A DNA stretch of 64,000 nucleotides from NCBI RefSeq assembly GCF_037126465.1, contig NC_088201.1, positions 139,192,376 to 139,256,375 on the forward strand, read 5' to 3'. The stretch is from Ornithodoros turicata. Lineage: Eukaryota > Arthropoda > Arachnida > Ixodida > Argasidae. Below the pieces are notes generated by a model. The model did not search any database, was not told the DNA's origin, and was given only the letters and a program-made list of their open reading frames with translations. Position numbers and translations under genes: made by a program. This document shows, piece by piece, positions 22,078 through 34,271 of this stretch (the stretch's first letter is position 1; every line of letters begins with the position of its first letter).

Positions 22078-24043
22078 ATGGAAGCCCGTGTCGCTGATAT
22101 GAATGAAGAATACGGTCAGTATGTATAGCACATAATTTACTTGGCACTTATATTCTCCCGCGAGAGCTCAGGGCTTCCTAGGGGAAGGGGATATTGTGTT
22201 TGGTACATTACGCAGCGTAACCATCACAAAAATCAGTTTGAGCTTGAAGCGAACCACATATATGTATTATTCCTGTGTATCGGTAAATACATACCTCGTG
22301 TGCACTGGTGTTCGCATCGTCAGGCGTCACAAGGTGAAACACTGGAGTCGGGACTTGGGTCCGTGTGAGAAGTTTTCGACCATCCGCTGCTACCATTTCG
22401 TACGACTCGTCAGAGAAATGGGTTCAGCAAATACGGCGTGGCTCACGAATGTCTTGACCAAGCGCTTGCAACAACTTTCGTTTCCGTGCATTCTCCGTTG
22501 GAATCTTGTGGTACACATCGTCTCTTGTCGAAAGAGCACCCTTGGTGTGTCCCCGAACATTACAGTAGATACCTGGCATCGCTGTCAGGTCAAGCTTTGT
22601 TCAATTTCGGCAGGAAATGAACTTTTTTGCGCACACAAACCTCGCAACGCCGCAATAAACGTCGTCGCCGCGCGATATGGTTGCGAGGAGAACAAACAGA
22701 GGGCGCTGACCGCGCTGACAGTATTTTGGGATACTGTTTCTTCGATACTTTGAAGAATTGTCCCAGTAATTCTTGTGGTTCTAAAAGTAGTGTTTATTGG
22801 AGATTAGTAGCTGGTCATAAGTTCATTGTGTATTACTTACCTTTTTAGCTGTTGCAGGGCGCAACCTACCGTCCGATTTAATTTTTCAAATTTATGCTGT
22901 GTAATAATTAACGCGCTTTGAGTGCTTAGGCTCTATGTGAGGCATCACACAGGCAAACACTACCAGGTCGCACATTGAAACAGGGGGGTCAAATTTCAGT
23001 TTACAGTTCCTTTAAGTAGTGTAGAACCTCGGCTGCTTATCAGAAAGAAGGTAACAACGTAAGGACGGACGCACAAAGCAATCAACTTCAATGACTGTTG
23101 CAGACGCCATTTCTTGCACCCCGAAAACTGGGATTTGTCTAATTTTAGCTACGGTTAACAGCTTGCGATTCCCCTGCTCCCCGCGTTCATCAACTAGATA
23201 CCTTCCCGTACCTCAAGCCCCGCTGTATGATATGTGCCCACATCGGTCCAAACAATCGGTTCTTCAGCGTTCATGACTGTTATTACCACGCTTGTAAAAT
23301 TGCCAACTTGGTCTACTGAATTTCAGTTCAGCCTGCCCCAAAAGGCTGTATATCGGTTAGACTGAGCGTAAGCTTCACTAATCTTTCCGTAAACATCGGC
23401 ACGGTAAACGATTGGTGCAGTTACATATTACTTCTGGTGTCAGCAGCCATCAAAAACCCTGGTCTCCCAGCATTTCTCCAGCCTCAACTTACATTGATAA
23501 CCAGCGCATGGTATTCTTCGGTCTGGTTTCCCTTCCGTTTCCGAATGCAAACGGGAAGTTGCCCGCCTCGTTCAATGGCATATTGCATCTTGCATTGCAT
23601 TGCAGTCTTTGCATTGCATGTTGTAGATGACATTTGAAGAGTTTCAGTCGAGGTTGGCGTTAATTTTAACACTAAAGTGGGAATTTGTGTGCGGGTACCT
23701 TGCATTATCTAGAAATTTGACACATTTTGCCTTTGGATGAGTGGCAGCATGGAGGTATAAACAGAGAGGAGGGCGCACAGCTCCATCCCGCAAGCACTGC
23801 GATGTGAAACGAGTTTTGTCGGTTTCGCATACAACTCTGGGATAGCCACGCCATCTTGTCAGGACAGTGTACACAGAAACAATGAAGTATCATGGCGACA
23901 TGTGGACGTGCTGTATATTTGTCATCGTAAGTCCGCTTGGAGTTCGTTCTTATGATATAGCATACATTTCTCACAGTCTGCCGCCACGGACAGTGATATA
24001 AAGAAACCGAAACCTCCCGATTGTCCTGACAACATGGACGACG
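22078..24043 (+). CDS. 5' exons of an unrecognised gene (partial)
   Basis: Three exons fit together in phase. 22078-22114 starts with ATG (MEARVADMNEEY, plus one base; donor GTCAGT). 23025-23050 (26 nt; acceptor GTGTAG, donor GTAACA) completes the split codon and adds PRLLIRKK. 23977-24043 (acceptor TTTCTCACAG, donor GTAAGA) encodes SAATDSDIKKPKPPDCPDNM and DD, plus one base. Each exon is open only in the compatible frame. The product is hydrophilic and charged, probably disordered at its N-terminus. Later exons are not certain; candidates at 33066 and 34272 are listed separately. The middle exon has a weak acceptor next to a dispersed-repeat-like CAGTTCCTTTAAG. The long frame at 22196-22753 lies in intron 1 and is not recognised. 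Confidence 0.42.
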
Positions 24044-25660
24044 GTAAGAGAAAATTGGCTTCAGTTTCCACCTGCTATGACCCCTTCTCTTTTTTTATAC
24101 CTCCAATAGTGACAGCCTACTGGGACGATATTTGGTTTGCTGACCTTTGAATGCACGAAGCCGTCATATAGATTTCGAGCAGGTCTATAGGTTACCCCGG
24201 GAGGGGTGTGTGGATCCGGGATGATTTTTTTATTCTATATGATTGGAGAAGGATGCTGTAATGCCGGTGGAGTATATTAGTAATATTAGGGATATTAGTG
24301 CCAAAAGTTACAGTTAGGTGAATGGGTGTCGATTTTTTACGGGTGGTGACTTTAGTAGAGCTTGGCGGTCTGTTCGTCGGGCGGCTTCTTCGAAAGCCTC
24401 GCTTATAGTAGGTTCGCATATACATTAGTTTTCTAGACCCACAAGAGGTGTGTCAGTTGTTTTTCTTTTTCTTTTTTTCTTTTTAGCCTTGAGTATTTCG
24501 GACTGCCTACTAGACTAGACCTGGAAGTCTCTTCAGACAAAGCGTGAACGCATGTTGTTATTTTGAAAGAAATAGAAGTTGAATTTTTATTTCCATGACC
24601 AATAGGCCGTCAGCTAAGGAGTCGTTGTTGTCGTCTGAATAACTCTGCATGAATCGGTAACCCTCGGGCTGGAGGATATACCGTACTTCCCCGTTTCCTG
24701 GTTGTACCCTTCCGGCACCATCCTGAGCTCTTGGCTGTGCTTCCAGCTAGCATGAAAAGAAGTTCCGCAATCCAGATAATCACAATGAGCATCACGAAGC
24801 AATCTACGCAGATGAAATGCAGTCCACAGTATATCTGTATGTAGGTAACAACAATGCACATCAGAGTAGAGTGGATATAAACATAAATAAAAGTACAGTG
24901 ATAGTATCAGAATGAAGTGCCAGCTATTGCGGTACAAACAAAAACATAATTGTTTGCATCTGCTCATACTAAAAACTAAAAGCCGCACGCACACTACATA
25001 GGTTACAGTACGTTGTTCGAAAAACGACTAACACTAAACAACTAACGAAAAACAACTTGTTCCGCACATTATTGTTACCTATCGTTTAACGAAGTTTATC
25101 ATGAACATCATTTAATTGAATTGAATGGGTAGATATTTCCTCTCGGTTTATCCTTATGCGCCAGTTGGTTTAGACGAATGACAGAGCCCAGAATTGGAAG
25201 AAACCACATGGCGAAGTGCCGCGATATCATCTGCAGCTTTCAATAAAGAGATATAATAAAAGATGAACACTATTTTTCTATTTTCGTCGGCACACCTCTT
25301 CCATGTGGTGCGTCGCAAGAGAAGTGAAGAATGTATTCATTTCAGTTATCAGAACGGAATACATCGTCTTCATTGAGCAGCGCAACTGGGCATGAGCTCG
25401 GAGCGTTCTCTGCTGTAATGATCCCCGCCTCACCGGTAAACTTGTATGCCTGGCATTAATGACGGCCCGGAGTGCAGGATAAGTACCGCGTTTACGCACT
25501 TGCATGCATTAACGTTCGCCTGGTTTCCCATCTCACAATATATTATTTACACTCCTCTTCAACGACGCCGTTCAACTCTGAGGGATGGTTGGCTGAGGCT
25601 TCTGATGGTTGTTTGGCATTAGCAGTTCCGTGGGACAGCATGCCTTCACTAGTTGATCGT
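24044..25660. other. No supported gene
   Basis: Mostly AT-rich, with T-rich runs near 24463-24486. Minus-strand frames at 24610-24994 have no recognisable domain. An ATCTCACAATATATTATTTAC segment at about 25530 recurs at about 26516, marking a local duplication with the repeats that follow. Confidence 0.35.
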
Positions 25661-25752
25661 GCTCTTCGTTTTTAGGGCGAGGGCAGTAGTATTTTTGAAA
25701 TGTGATGTGAGCAAGCTTTCGCTTGTCCCATCCTACAGTTTGCAATACAACT
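25661..25752. repeat. Dispersed hairpin-bearing repeat, copy 1
   Basis: Consists of TCTTCGTTTTTAGGGCGAGG, TATTTTTGAAATGTGATG, a short hairpin GAGCAAGCTTTCGCTTGTCC and CCTACAGTTTGCAATACAA. Related copies lie at 26633, 30160, 61510, 61600 and 61673. Its role is unknown; several copies sit beside non-LTR C-terminal fragments. Confidence 0.6.
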
Positions 25753-26217
25753 CTCTTACATTCAACGTTCTTCCTCTTTGCGAGCGATTACACCGGTTCC
25801 ACATCTCTCGCTCTGACGGTTGCCCGTCTTGCGGGATGTGGGAAACCGCAGAGCACTGTTTCAAGCGCTGTCGTGTTCCTCTTTTGCTGTGGCACAGACT
25901 AACCTAAATATCTCTACTGTCGCCTGGGCCACCGCACAGTTCCTGAAACCATTGCCTGTTACGCGCGCTTAGCGTAAACAATTCCCTATATTAATTACCG
26001 AGATAAACTTTCAAATTTGGATCCGTCGTTGCCGTTTGGCTTTCGGTGGCCCAGACTGCGGAGACGCAGCTATATTTCAGGCTGTCAGGGCAGGGCTTCG
26101 TAGCCACATAGTCCGTCAAGAAGCACTGTATGGTCTTGCAGAGTGCTCTCGCCGCTGGCTGACGTTTACTCGTCTTTTCTGCCACGTTCAGTGTGCGTGG
26201 CAAATCATGTTCTAGCC
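25753..26217 (+). pseudogene. Non-LTR retrotransposon C-terminus with zf-RVT zinc finger
   Basis: The plus-strand frame reads LPLCERLHRFHISRSDGCPS, then CGMWETAEHCFKRC: a C-x2-C ... H-x4-C finger of the zf-RVT type found after the reverse transcriptase of many non-LTR elements. After a frame break near 25910, a second open block (about 26011-26217) reads FQIWIRRCRLAF, VRAGLRSHIVRQEALYGLAE and RRWLTF to a stop at 26215. The same order occurs in the copy at 29345, confirming a single family. Confidence 0.65.
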
Positions 26218-26632
26218 AGCTCGCTAGGACTGTACTGCACTTCGTAGCGGCCCTCCCGTGTTTGGATTGTTCGCTTGGCATGGTCAGTACGAAAAGCAAG
26301 CTCTCCTAGAGAGTGTTGTTATCTAGCTTGTAGGACTGTAACGTGAATGTTCGTGTATGTTGTAATGTAACGTGTATGTTCAAAGGGGACTACCTTCATA
26401 GGTGGCTCTCCTGCTTCACAATACACAAGGTATTATATACATTCATATGTTATAATACACTTAGCAATACAACGATATATTATATTATATAGTGACCTTC
26501 TTGACGACATGCATCATCTCACAATATATTATATACAGTATCATGTTTTCTCTCCGAAGGGAAGCTGTACTGTCCCCTTCATATTCACGTTCTTTATGTT
26601 CGCCGGGGAGGGAGACGTATCAATGAGAGCCT

Positions 26633-26723
26633 GCTCTTCGTTTTTAGGCCGAGGGCAATACTATTTTTGAGTAGGTTGTGAGAAAGCATCGCGCTTGACC
26701 CACCCTAGAGTTTGCAATACAAA
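26633..26723. repeat. Dispersed hairpin-bearing repeat, copy 2
   Basis: Closely matches 25661-25752 (CTCTTCGTTTTTAGGCCGAG, ACTATTTTTGAGTAGG, CCCTAGAGTTTGCAATACAA). Together with the upstream ATCTCACAATATATTATATAC match, this indicates a diverged local duplication about 980 bp apart. Confidence 0.6.
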
Positions 26724-26828
26724 GTACACCATCAGAGTTTGGCTATTACTCTCAAGGCCAATGTTTCTACTCAATTCTGGTACACCAAGATATGTAAACG
26801 TTGCTACACAGACATTCTCTGCAATACA

Positions 26829-26849
26829 TCTCTCTCTCTCTCTCTCTCT
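26829..26849. repeat. (TC)n microsatellite
   Basis: About ten uninterrupted TC units. Confidence 0.9.
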
Positions 26850-26859
26850 GTAGCACATC

Positions 26860-27163
26860 CATTTTCCAAATGCTAGACTGGGTAGTGGACGAAAATCCTC
26901 GTGGAAGTGACCACTTCCCACTTACCTTGAAATTACACTTGCCTTCAAATACCCTTGCAACACGTCCACCTCGTTGGAAATTATCAGAGGCAGATCGGGG
27001 CTTGTTTCAGAGAGAAGTCGATCTCTCACTGTCTTCTGTTCAAGGTATGGGTATTGAACAAAGTAGCAACATGATTACAGACACCATTATAAGAGCAGCC
27101 ACTAATTCCATTCCGCAAACATCCGGTCGTCTCCCCAAGTATCCAAAGCCTCACGACGAGTGA
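26860..27163 (+). pseudogene. Non-LTR element endonuclease fragment
   Basis: The plus-strand frame contains LDWVVDENPRGSDHFPLTLK followed by PPRWKLSEADRGLFQ and SGRLPKYPKP before a stop. GSDHFPL is the terminal catalytic-His motif of APE-type endonucleases in non-LTR ORF2 proteins, followed by the linker leading to the reverse transcriptase. Neither the upstream endonuclease motifs nor the polymerase are in frame here, so this is an internal fragment. It may belong to the same element family as the flanking zinc-finger pieces. Confidence 0.7.
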
Positions 27164-29344
27164 CGAGAAGCAACTCGTAAAGAGTAAAACCGGGCATGGG
27201 GTATCTTTCGAAGATACCCTACACTCTGAAACCTGTAACGCATGTGTACCTCCTGAACAAGAGGTACATTAAAAAAATGTACTTCTTAAACAAATGGGGT
27301 ACGGTATACCTCATTCCAGGACCACTGGTTAGCAGGTACAGTGAACCGGATTTTGCACGGGGTACATATAAGGTACCACAATTAATTTTCGTTTGGTGGG
27401 GAACCTGAATTGGCAAGACGAGCAAGGCAAAGCAAACATTGTTTGCATGGGCCCTGCTCGAACATGCCATTTCAGGAGAAAAGTGCAGCAACTAACGATC
27501 ACTTGTACGAGAGCGGGAGCGTGCCGTCGTTGGTATATACCTCACACAGGTACTGCGCTATGCAATCACCTATTTTACTGACAAATCACATACCTTGAAT
27601 TCGGTATCCAACATCATTCAACGAACAACGGCGCAGACAAATGCTTTCACAACAACGTGCACTCAGATCACAGCAGCAACAAAGTCACATCGTAATGCGT
27701 TTGCGGGTGTTAACACCCGCAAACGTTACCGAAGACGAGCACCGGAGTACGCATGTCGTCACACCGAAGATCAGCGATATGTGCAGGATACGAACAGGGT
27801 AGCCATTGCACCATCACAGTTCAGATGAGAAGAAACTTGAACTTGGCGGGAAACACGAACAGTTCTCCCATGCGACGTACGAGAAAGAATTGGTCGCCTG
27901 GAATACCGTTTCACTGAAGAAAGTGTCCCTCATCCCGTCGCTGTTCGTTTCTAAATTGTCACACCAGCAAAAAGCAAGAACTTGGTCCCACTTGGTCCCA
28001 GCCAATTCACTTGCTAATTTGCTGCGGGAAAACAGAAAAAAACAAGTATTAAGACGGGCAGCAACACATGCCATGATTAACTTACTTGTTTCCCTCAGCA
28101 CTGTTGTGTCAGCTGCTTAAGGCGTAATATGGATTCTCATAACATACTCAGTGGCTCATCAAATTAAAAGATCTGACAACCCGTGCTTACCTTATTCCGC
28201 TACTTACCTTCAACAACTGACTACTCCATACCACCATCTTCCTTTGTTGCCCCGGTGATGATGATGGTGGCGTTGGCGTCTATTCACTTAGTTGCCTCGC
28301 AAGTGCGTTGTAGATAATGAGCACGTTCCAACCGGAAGCCGAACTGCTAAGCCGTTGCCTCTCGACCCATACTAAGAATAAAAAAGTGAGGACACTCCAA
28401 TATGACCACCTATTTGCCAGTTTACCAACAACCTCCATTGCAGGAGGAATTCAAAACGGTTTAGGTCTTTGATTTGGTTTGACGTAAAGTAAAGAGCGGA
28501 TTTAGGTGTTTTCTTTGGTTTCTTGAAGATGACACAGAGACCGTCAAATACAAACAAGCTCGGCTTCAGAAAAGCATGCCGAAAGCCAACACGCAGCCGC
28601 AACCATCATAACACATATATTGTTAATCATCTCTAGTTCCTATAGCGGGGAAAAAATGTTTGTGTTTGCCTGTCCAAGCATTTACAAAGGAAAATTAGTC
28701 GAAGCTCAATTTTATTTTTCATGCTTGGTGTCGCACCATAGTTGTCTTTTGCGCACAAGCAACAAGGAATTAGAGCTACTTACAAGTAGCTTGAATTCCT
28801 TGTTTACAGCAGTGAACTAGATGTAAATTTTAACATTTTTTTTCTGTGTTTATTTTAACGTTCATAACTGGACAACCTCCAGTCCACACACATGGCTTCC
28901 TCTTGGTGGTGACGAAATGTCTGAAAACACATCACTGAACATATCACAAAGCAAAATTCGAATGCTGCGGATTAACCTTACATTTATTTCAACAACAACA
29001 ACTTTATTTTCGGCCTTGGAGAGTGGGGAGTTTCATCGCAACAGGCGATACTCTACCCCAGTGCTTGGTGGAATGGGGGGAATAAAATAACGAGCCCCTT
29101 TACAATAACGATCGAAGTCCGATGGTGTCCAGAAATGTCAGAAGAGCTTTGAGCGCAGAGCGTTGCTGGGCTGGATTGGGCCAGGGACCAAGCAATTTCG
29201 GTAGGGAGAGAGGGCTAGAGTCCAGCTGACTCCTTTTACATTTATTTCGTCTGTCCTCACACCATCACAAGTGGATGCTGACGGACCAAAAAGATAAGAC
29301 CACAAAGAATTGAAAAGAGAAAGTACATAACACTCAGAAATGGT
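27164..29344. other. Repeat-rich, no supported gene
   Basis: Includes a short hairpin (GGGTATCTTTCGAAGATACCC, about 27198-27218), a 28-bp perfect palindrome at 27698-27725, and a 104-codon plus-strand frame (27806-28120) that I do not recognise. GGTGATGATGATGGTGG near 28254-28271 is simple-sequence-like. Confidence 0.35.
27698..27725. repeat. 28-bp perfect palindrome
   Basis: CGTTTGCGGGTGTT followed immediately by its exact complement AACACCCGCAAACG. There is no spacer. Its function is unknown; it may be the core of an eroded fold-back element. Confidence 0.8.
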
Positions 29345-29880
29345 ACTCGCACGACGTTGCACTCTGTTCCGCGTCAGATCGCGTGGCGCTACGCTACTGC
29401 ACGATGGTTGGACTCTTGTCGTGCAAGTTTGCAGTGGAGACTTGCGCACGATGTCCTGCCGCTCAGGGATCGTTTGCATCGTTATGGTCTCACCTCGCCT
29501 CGATGTCCTTTCTGTTCTAGCCATGAAACTGCGCAGCACGCTTTTCATGAGTGTCTCGTTCCCGACGTTTTGTAGCACAGAGTTGAGGAGCTGTATGGGG
29601 TTCCACGGATTCGCTGGGGCACCATTCAAACGCTCCTTCAACCCCCCGTTCCAATCCGGGATAGTCGACAGTTCATTCTCTTAGCCGTAGAGGTAAATTA
29701 CCAAGTGTGGATTGCGCGCTCTATAGCAGTACACGGCGCTCGCGCTCGGGGGCCCTAATACGTTCTAAGCCTCGTTCGAGCGGGTGTTCGCAGAGTTTTA
29801 CAGAGGGAGAGAGCAGTCCTTGGTGCTATGGAGTTCGGAAGACGCTGGCTAACTTCGTCTGTGCTATTCGAAGAAACGCA
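29345..29880 (+). pseudogene. Non-LTR retrotransposon C-terminus with zf-RVT zinc finger
   Basis: The frame from about 29357 reads SLQWRLAHDVLPLRDRLHRY, then CPFCSSHETAQHAFHEC (C-x2-C, H-x4-C finger). It is interrupted by a stop at 29574-29576 and continues in another frame near 29670 with LAVEVNYQVWIARSIAVHG and later VRAGVRRVLQRERAVLGAME and RRWL. Gene order and motifs match the copy at 25753. The frameshift and stops show it is dead. Confidence 0.68.
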
Positions 29881-30159
29881 TGGAAGGTACGTTGTTCACT
29901 ACTAAGCATTACTTTCCTTCGTGCCGTTGTCCCGTACGCAACTCTCCGCAGTCTTGGTCTGTTGCAAGGCGACGACAAGCACGAACAGCAATCCTTAACG
30001 TGACGTGATTTCACAAGCAGGAGTTGGCATTGCACTAGTTCTAGTTTTAGTCCTAGCTTGTTGAGATAGTTATATGGGAGCCAGTCCTTGTGACTGGTCT
30101 ACCGCCTCAATGCCAATACACACATTGCACTCAAACGTTACAATTACGCTGCAATACGT

Positions 30160-30225
30160 ACTATTTTTGAACCGTGACGTGGACAAGCTTATGCTTGTCC
30201 CGTCCTAGAGTTGGCACTACAATAC
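30160..30225. repeat. Dispersed hairpin-bearing repeat, copy 3
   Basis: ACTATTTTTGAACCGTGACG then a near-perfect hairpin GGACAAGCTTATGCTTGTCC and GTCCTAGAGTTGGCACTACA, the same order as copies 1 and 2. Confidence 0.6.
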
Positions 30226-31978
30226 GTTATGCTAGTAGGGAGTCAATACTACGACTATAGTGATGCGAACACATGAACGCTCTGCATCATCCGAGCGGAA
30301 TTAGACAGCCTGATGGCTTTTTTGGGATGCAGGTTAAAATTATCGTTTAAAGGAAACTGTAAGACAACGATTGCAGTGAACTCTCTATAAGTAAATGAAA
30401 ACAAGTAAGAATTTATGCTTAAAGGGACTGCCGCATCTGGAACCCTGGTGACGGATCCAGTGCCAATGTGTTCGGTACACTACCACGAGCTATTTGCCAA
30501 AGTGTCTCCTTCCAGAACTGCTAGGGTGATGAGGAATCGAATTTAAAAGATCCGGTTTCATTTTGATCCTCGAAAGCGCCAGCGCCAACAACATCTCGTG
30601 ACGCAAGATGGAATCTGGCTAATCCGCGGTGAAGGACGCTGTCGTCTGCCGCCAGGTCTGGGGCTGCTTTGTTTTTTTCGTGCACATCGGCCGTATTCAC
30701 ATGTGACACTTTATAGTGACGCGGATACTCTTTGTGAATCGGGAGAACTCCACGCTTGCATCCTTCGCGTGAGATGTCGTTTGGAAACCGACGCAGCGTT
30801 CCTGACTTCTGGAAAACCTCATTCGAAAACTTCGATGTTTGAGTTCGCACGCCTAGGGTACAGCTACAGCCAGACCGCAGACGAAGCGCAAGTTGGAAGC
30901 AGCTACAAGCGGGTATCCAGATGAAGCAAGGAGTGTTCATGCTGTCCGTGTATGCTCCTCGCATTTCACCGATAATGTGTACCTGGATGAGAACATATGC
31001 AAGTGCAACTTGGATTGACACAAAAAAGGAAAGAGCTGAAACTTGACGCCGTCCTGACAGTGTTCCCCGAAGAAAGGGAGCCAGCGACTTCGACAGTAAA
31101 GCGCCAACCGCATGAGGCGTTTCTCCAGCGTTTATCGAGCGACCTGCCGCGGCGTTTGGCGAGCGTCAAGCCAAGGCCTCGTGGAACAATAGGCGCGCGA
31201 CGGTCCCCTCGAAGTCCGAGGCGAATAGATAAATCAGGGTTGGGCGACGGAAGAGGCGGCGACGACGCGCGCAAGTGGGCAATCAGTGACGGTCGCGCCA
31301 ATTTTCGGGAGCCCCCATAGATGGCGGCACGCGGAATCGCTCAGACTGCTGTCCGGTCACGGTGTCCGGCAGAAGAACAGAAGTTTGTTGCCGATGGTAA
31401 GAACGCAATTCTTTTGTGAGTGTCCAACATGCAAAACACAAGGAGAAGTGTGCAACATCTTCATGAAGTTGTCAACCGGAATGCTGAGTTCGTTCCGTCT
31501 AAATACACGAAGCGGGTACCTTGTGAGTAGCTGGATCAGGAGTCACAACAAATATGACTGCGTGAGCGCGCATTGCTGCAGTATATAGTTCGTTACAGCG
31601 TGTTATCTCTCAAAAGCACCTATGTTTGCGATTCTTTACTTGTAATAAAGTGTTTATCAAGTTACGCACAGTTGCTTCCCCGAGGGCTTACGCATTACGC
31701 AAACGTTCGCAAACGTTACGCAAACCTTCGCATGAGACGCCGTCCATCCGCCGTTGTAGGAACGCTGCATGCGGTGAGCTCCGAGCGTTTTTTGCCAGCG
31801 TCGTTTGTCGCTGAGAAAAGCGCGACGCGCTGCCGCTCGCAAAACGTCTCATGCGGTTGGCGCTTAAGTCACAATGTCTATATAGTTTCCCAATCGGATC
31901 TGTCACTCTTGCGCGTGAGTACCTTAGCAGCAAAAGACGAAATCGGTACAACATAACGTATCCCGTAACGTATGATTA
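30226..31978. other. No supported gene
   Basis: Frames on both strands at 30521-31021 and 30966-31320 lack recognisable domains. The segment 31090-31350 is locally GC-rich with CpG (CCGCGGCGTTTGGCGAGCG), possibly a CpG-rich remnant, but no start exon could be supported. Two CGCAAACGTT-type words repeat near 31700-31730. Confidence 0.3.
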
Positions 31979-32882
31979 CCGTATTTTCACGCGTATTAGC
32001 CGCACTGCAGATAAGCCGCAGGACTAGTTTCTAGATACATTTTGAAAATGTTTTTGCAGATAAGCCGCACTCGCAGATAAGCCGCGGGTAATACGACGCG
32101 ACTGCTTTGTGCGCTAAACCAGTGATGCACAAACAAAATCAATAGAGACTTTCAACGCTCGTCGACGGCGTAGTCCCTGCCAGCTGCCCTGTTCTCGTAC
32201 TAGCAAGGGAAGGTGTACTATAATGTACCCTTTCTAGTACACTCTAGCTGTGCCTCCGCGTTGGAGCCATGCCTTACCTCTAACTGCCGTACCCGTGTCC
32301 ACCAATGCTGCTGCTCAGGTCAAATGAGAACTGGCGCTTAGCTGACCACGTTTTATCCCGATGTCAGGTGTATTGAACCCTTCCTGCCGACAAAGGAGAC
32401 CGTAGGGAAGGCCATAAACCCTGTGGTCCACATTCCGGTGTCGGCATGATGTATAACAAGGAGGTCAGTTCTAGTGTTCTGGATTGGATTGGATTGGAAA
32501 AGAAAGAAAAATATGGAGAGTGTTCTACTAAGATCGGATTGTGCCCTTGTTGCGTGTTTTTTGTGGATTGGTGAATTAGTGGTGTTCCAGGAGACATTAA
32601 TCACTGTCACCCCTTTTGTTAAAGCTGCGTGGGGGAATGTATTCGGAAGGTCAGTCCACTCGAATGTGGACCCGCCCCTGTTCGGTATTGTTCGTGCACT
32701 GGCAGGCGATCCTGTTCCGAAAAAACATGAGGCACTGTCGGCCCTTTCGTTTAATCCAGGGTATGGAGAAAATACCAGGGAAAACTAGCCATCAGATAAG
32801 CCGCACCCGTGGATAAGCCGCAGAGCGTCCGCGAAAAAACAAATTCGCGCATAAGCCGCGGCTAATACGCGTGAAAATACGG
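31979..32882. mobile_element. Non-autonomous TIR element with 'ATAAGCCGC' subterminal repeats, 904 bp
   Basis: The ends are CCGTATTTTCACGCGTATTA then GCCGC, and its inverted copy, flanked by TA on both sides. Subterminal regions contain many (G)ATAAGCCGC words: at least four on the left (to about 32085) and three on the right (from about 32794). The interior has only unrecognised frames (such as 32474-32788). I have seen this 'AAGCCGC' class in many animal genomes but do not assign a superfamily. Confidence 0.8.
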
Positions 32883-33065
32883 TAATAGATAGATCAATAA
32901 AATACAATAAACAAGTAAAAGAACATGATGTCATTCATATGAACGTGGTTGGCTTTTCTCGTTGTCGGACGCGTTATTATGAAACTTTCCCTGTTACTGA
33001 ACCTGTGACTTTAGTCTCCTTTTGTGGAATGCGGTAGCCATGATTGGTTTTCATGTGTATTACAG

Positions 33066-33098
33066 CTGCAGGCAGCTCGACAGGGTCAAGCGCAAGTG
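33066..33098 (+). CDS. Candidate internal exon, serine-rich
   Basis: Acceptor TTCATGTGTATTACAG and donor GTAGGT bound 33 nt that read AAGSSTGSSAS in phase 1 in, phase 1 out. That phase would directly follow the exon ending at 24043. Low complexity makes chance more likely. Confidence 0.22.
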
Positions 33099-34271
33099 GT
33101 AGGTATATTACTCAAATACATATAACATGTTTACAATTTTTGGACACAGAACAATTTGCAAACTATGAACCCCGATCACTAAAAGGAAGAACTGGCGCTG
33201 TTTGTGTGCTGGTTTTAGAAACAGGCACTATATACAAGCAGTACCTCTGTCCGTAACATAAGCGTCATAAACCACTTCCCAGTTTCCTTTTATCTCGCTG
33301 TTTGTAAACTGTTTGTGTGCTGTAGGGCGGCGGTTTTTGCGGATGTCGTAGTCAACTTGAGGTGCACTTTTGACGTTCTGAGTTATAGAAGGACCAGGCG
33401 TTGCTGATCCAAGTCCCATCGGTCCAGCAAACGGCATCAAACAATGTAGGTGTGTGCGCGACAATTTCGTTGAGAGACGTGGTTTTTACACTAGGGCCTT
33501 TACGACGCCTCTGACAAATTAGGATCTTCCAGAGCAGTGCTTTCTTCAAGTTCTAGAAGTAAAGAGAGTGACTTCATGGCTTCTACTGACATCTCACAGC
33601 CAAGAGAAAATAACTTGAAAGAAGGAAACGAAAAAAGAAAAAGAAAAAAAAGGTCCTTTTCAGGTCCACCCAAATGTTTATGCAGAGGCTGACAACAACA
33701 ACTTTATTGTGAGATGCTGAATGATGCTGATGCAGCGTTGAGATTAAGCCCTTGTTTCCTTTTTTGCGATGCTATACATTACTGCTGGTTAAATGTAAAA
33801 TGATGCACCTACCTCCAGCCATTAAAGGGGCTACCAGAAATGTAGTGTCAATTCAACAGAAAAGCTGCATGTTCTACGAGGCACTGTCACATAAGCATTG
33901 GCCAAATTTGCTGTCCTGTGAGCTTTGATAGGATATGCCGTAGATAGTAAGAGGCCTCTTACTGTAATAAGGAGGTGCATTATTCGAGTAGTGGGGTCTG
34001 ATGCGTGAGGGTCATTTCAGGATGTACTAACCCTTCTAAAATTTTACACTTGGTTGTGCCCAGAGATCGAGAGAAGAGAGAGAAGCTGTTTTTTTTTTGT
34101 GAGTCCCCGCTTCAGATCCCAAGGGACATTGCCAGTGTGGTGCACGCTGATACCTGTCTGTGCATAGCAAATAATAAATATCTGTGCATGAAGAGTGCAT
34201 CCTGAGTGCTTTGAGAAATGCATCCTGGCTATTCTTCAATTAACTACCCACGTTTGGCACGTGTCTGTCAG

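Noticed and set aside
22196..22753. 185-codon ORF as a gene
   Set aside because: It is the longest frame of the window but has no recognisable domain, shows no good start context, and lies inside the intron implied by the phase-consistent exons at 22078 and 23025. Chance or transposon sequence is more likely.
34005..34205. THAP-like exon (GCTNPSK...VPRDREKREKLFF)
   Set aside because: Spacing of Cys, Asn and Pro is only superficially THAP-like; the second zinc-ligand pair and the conserved Trp are missing.
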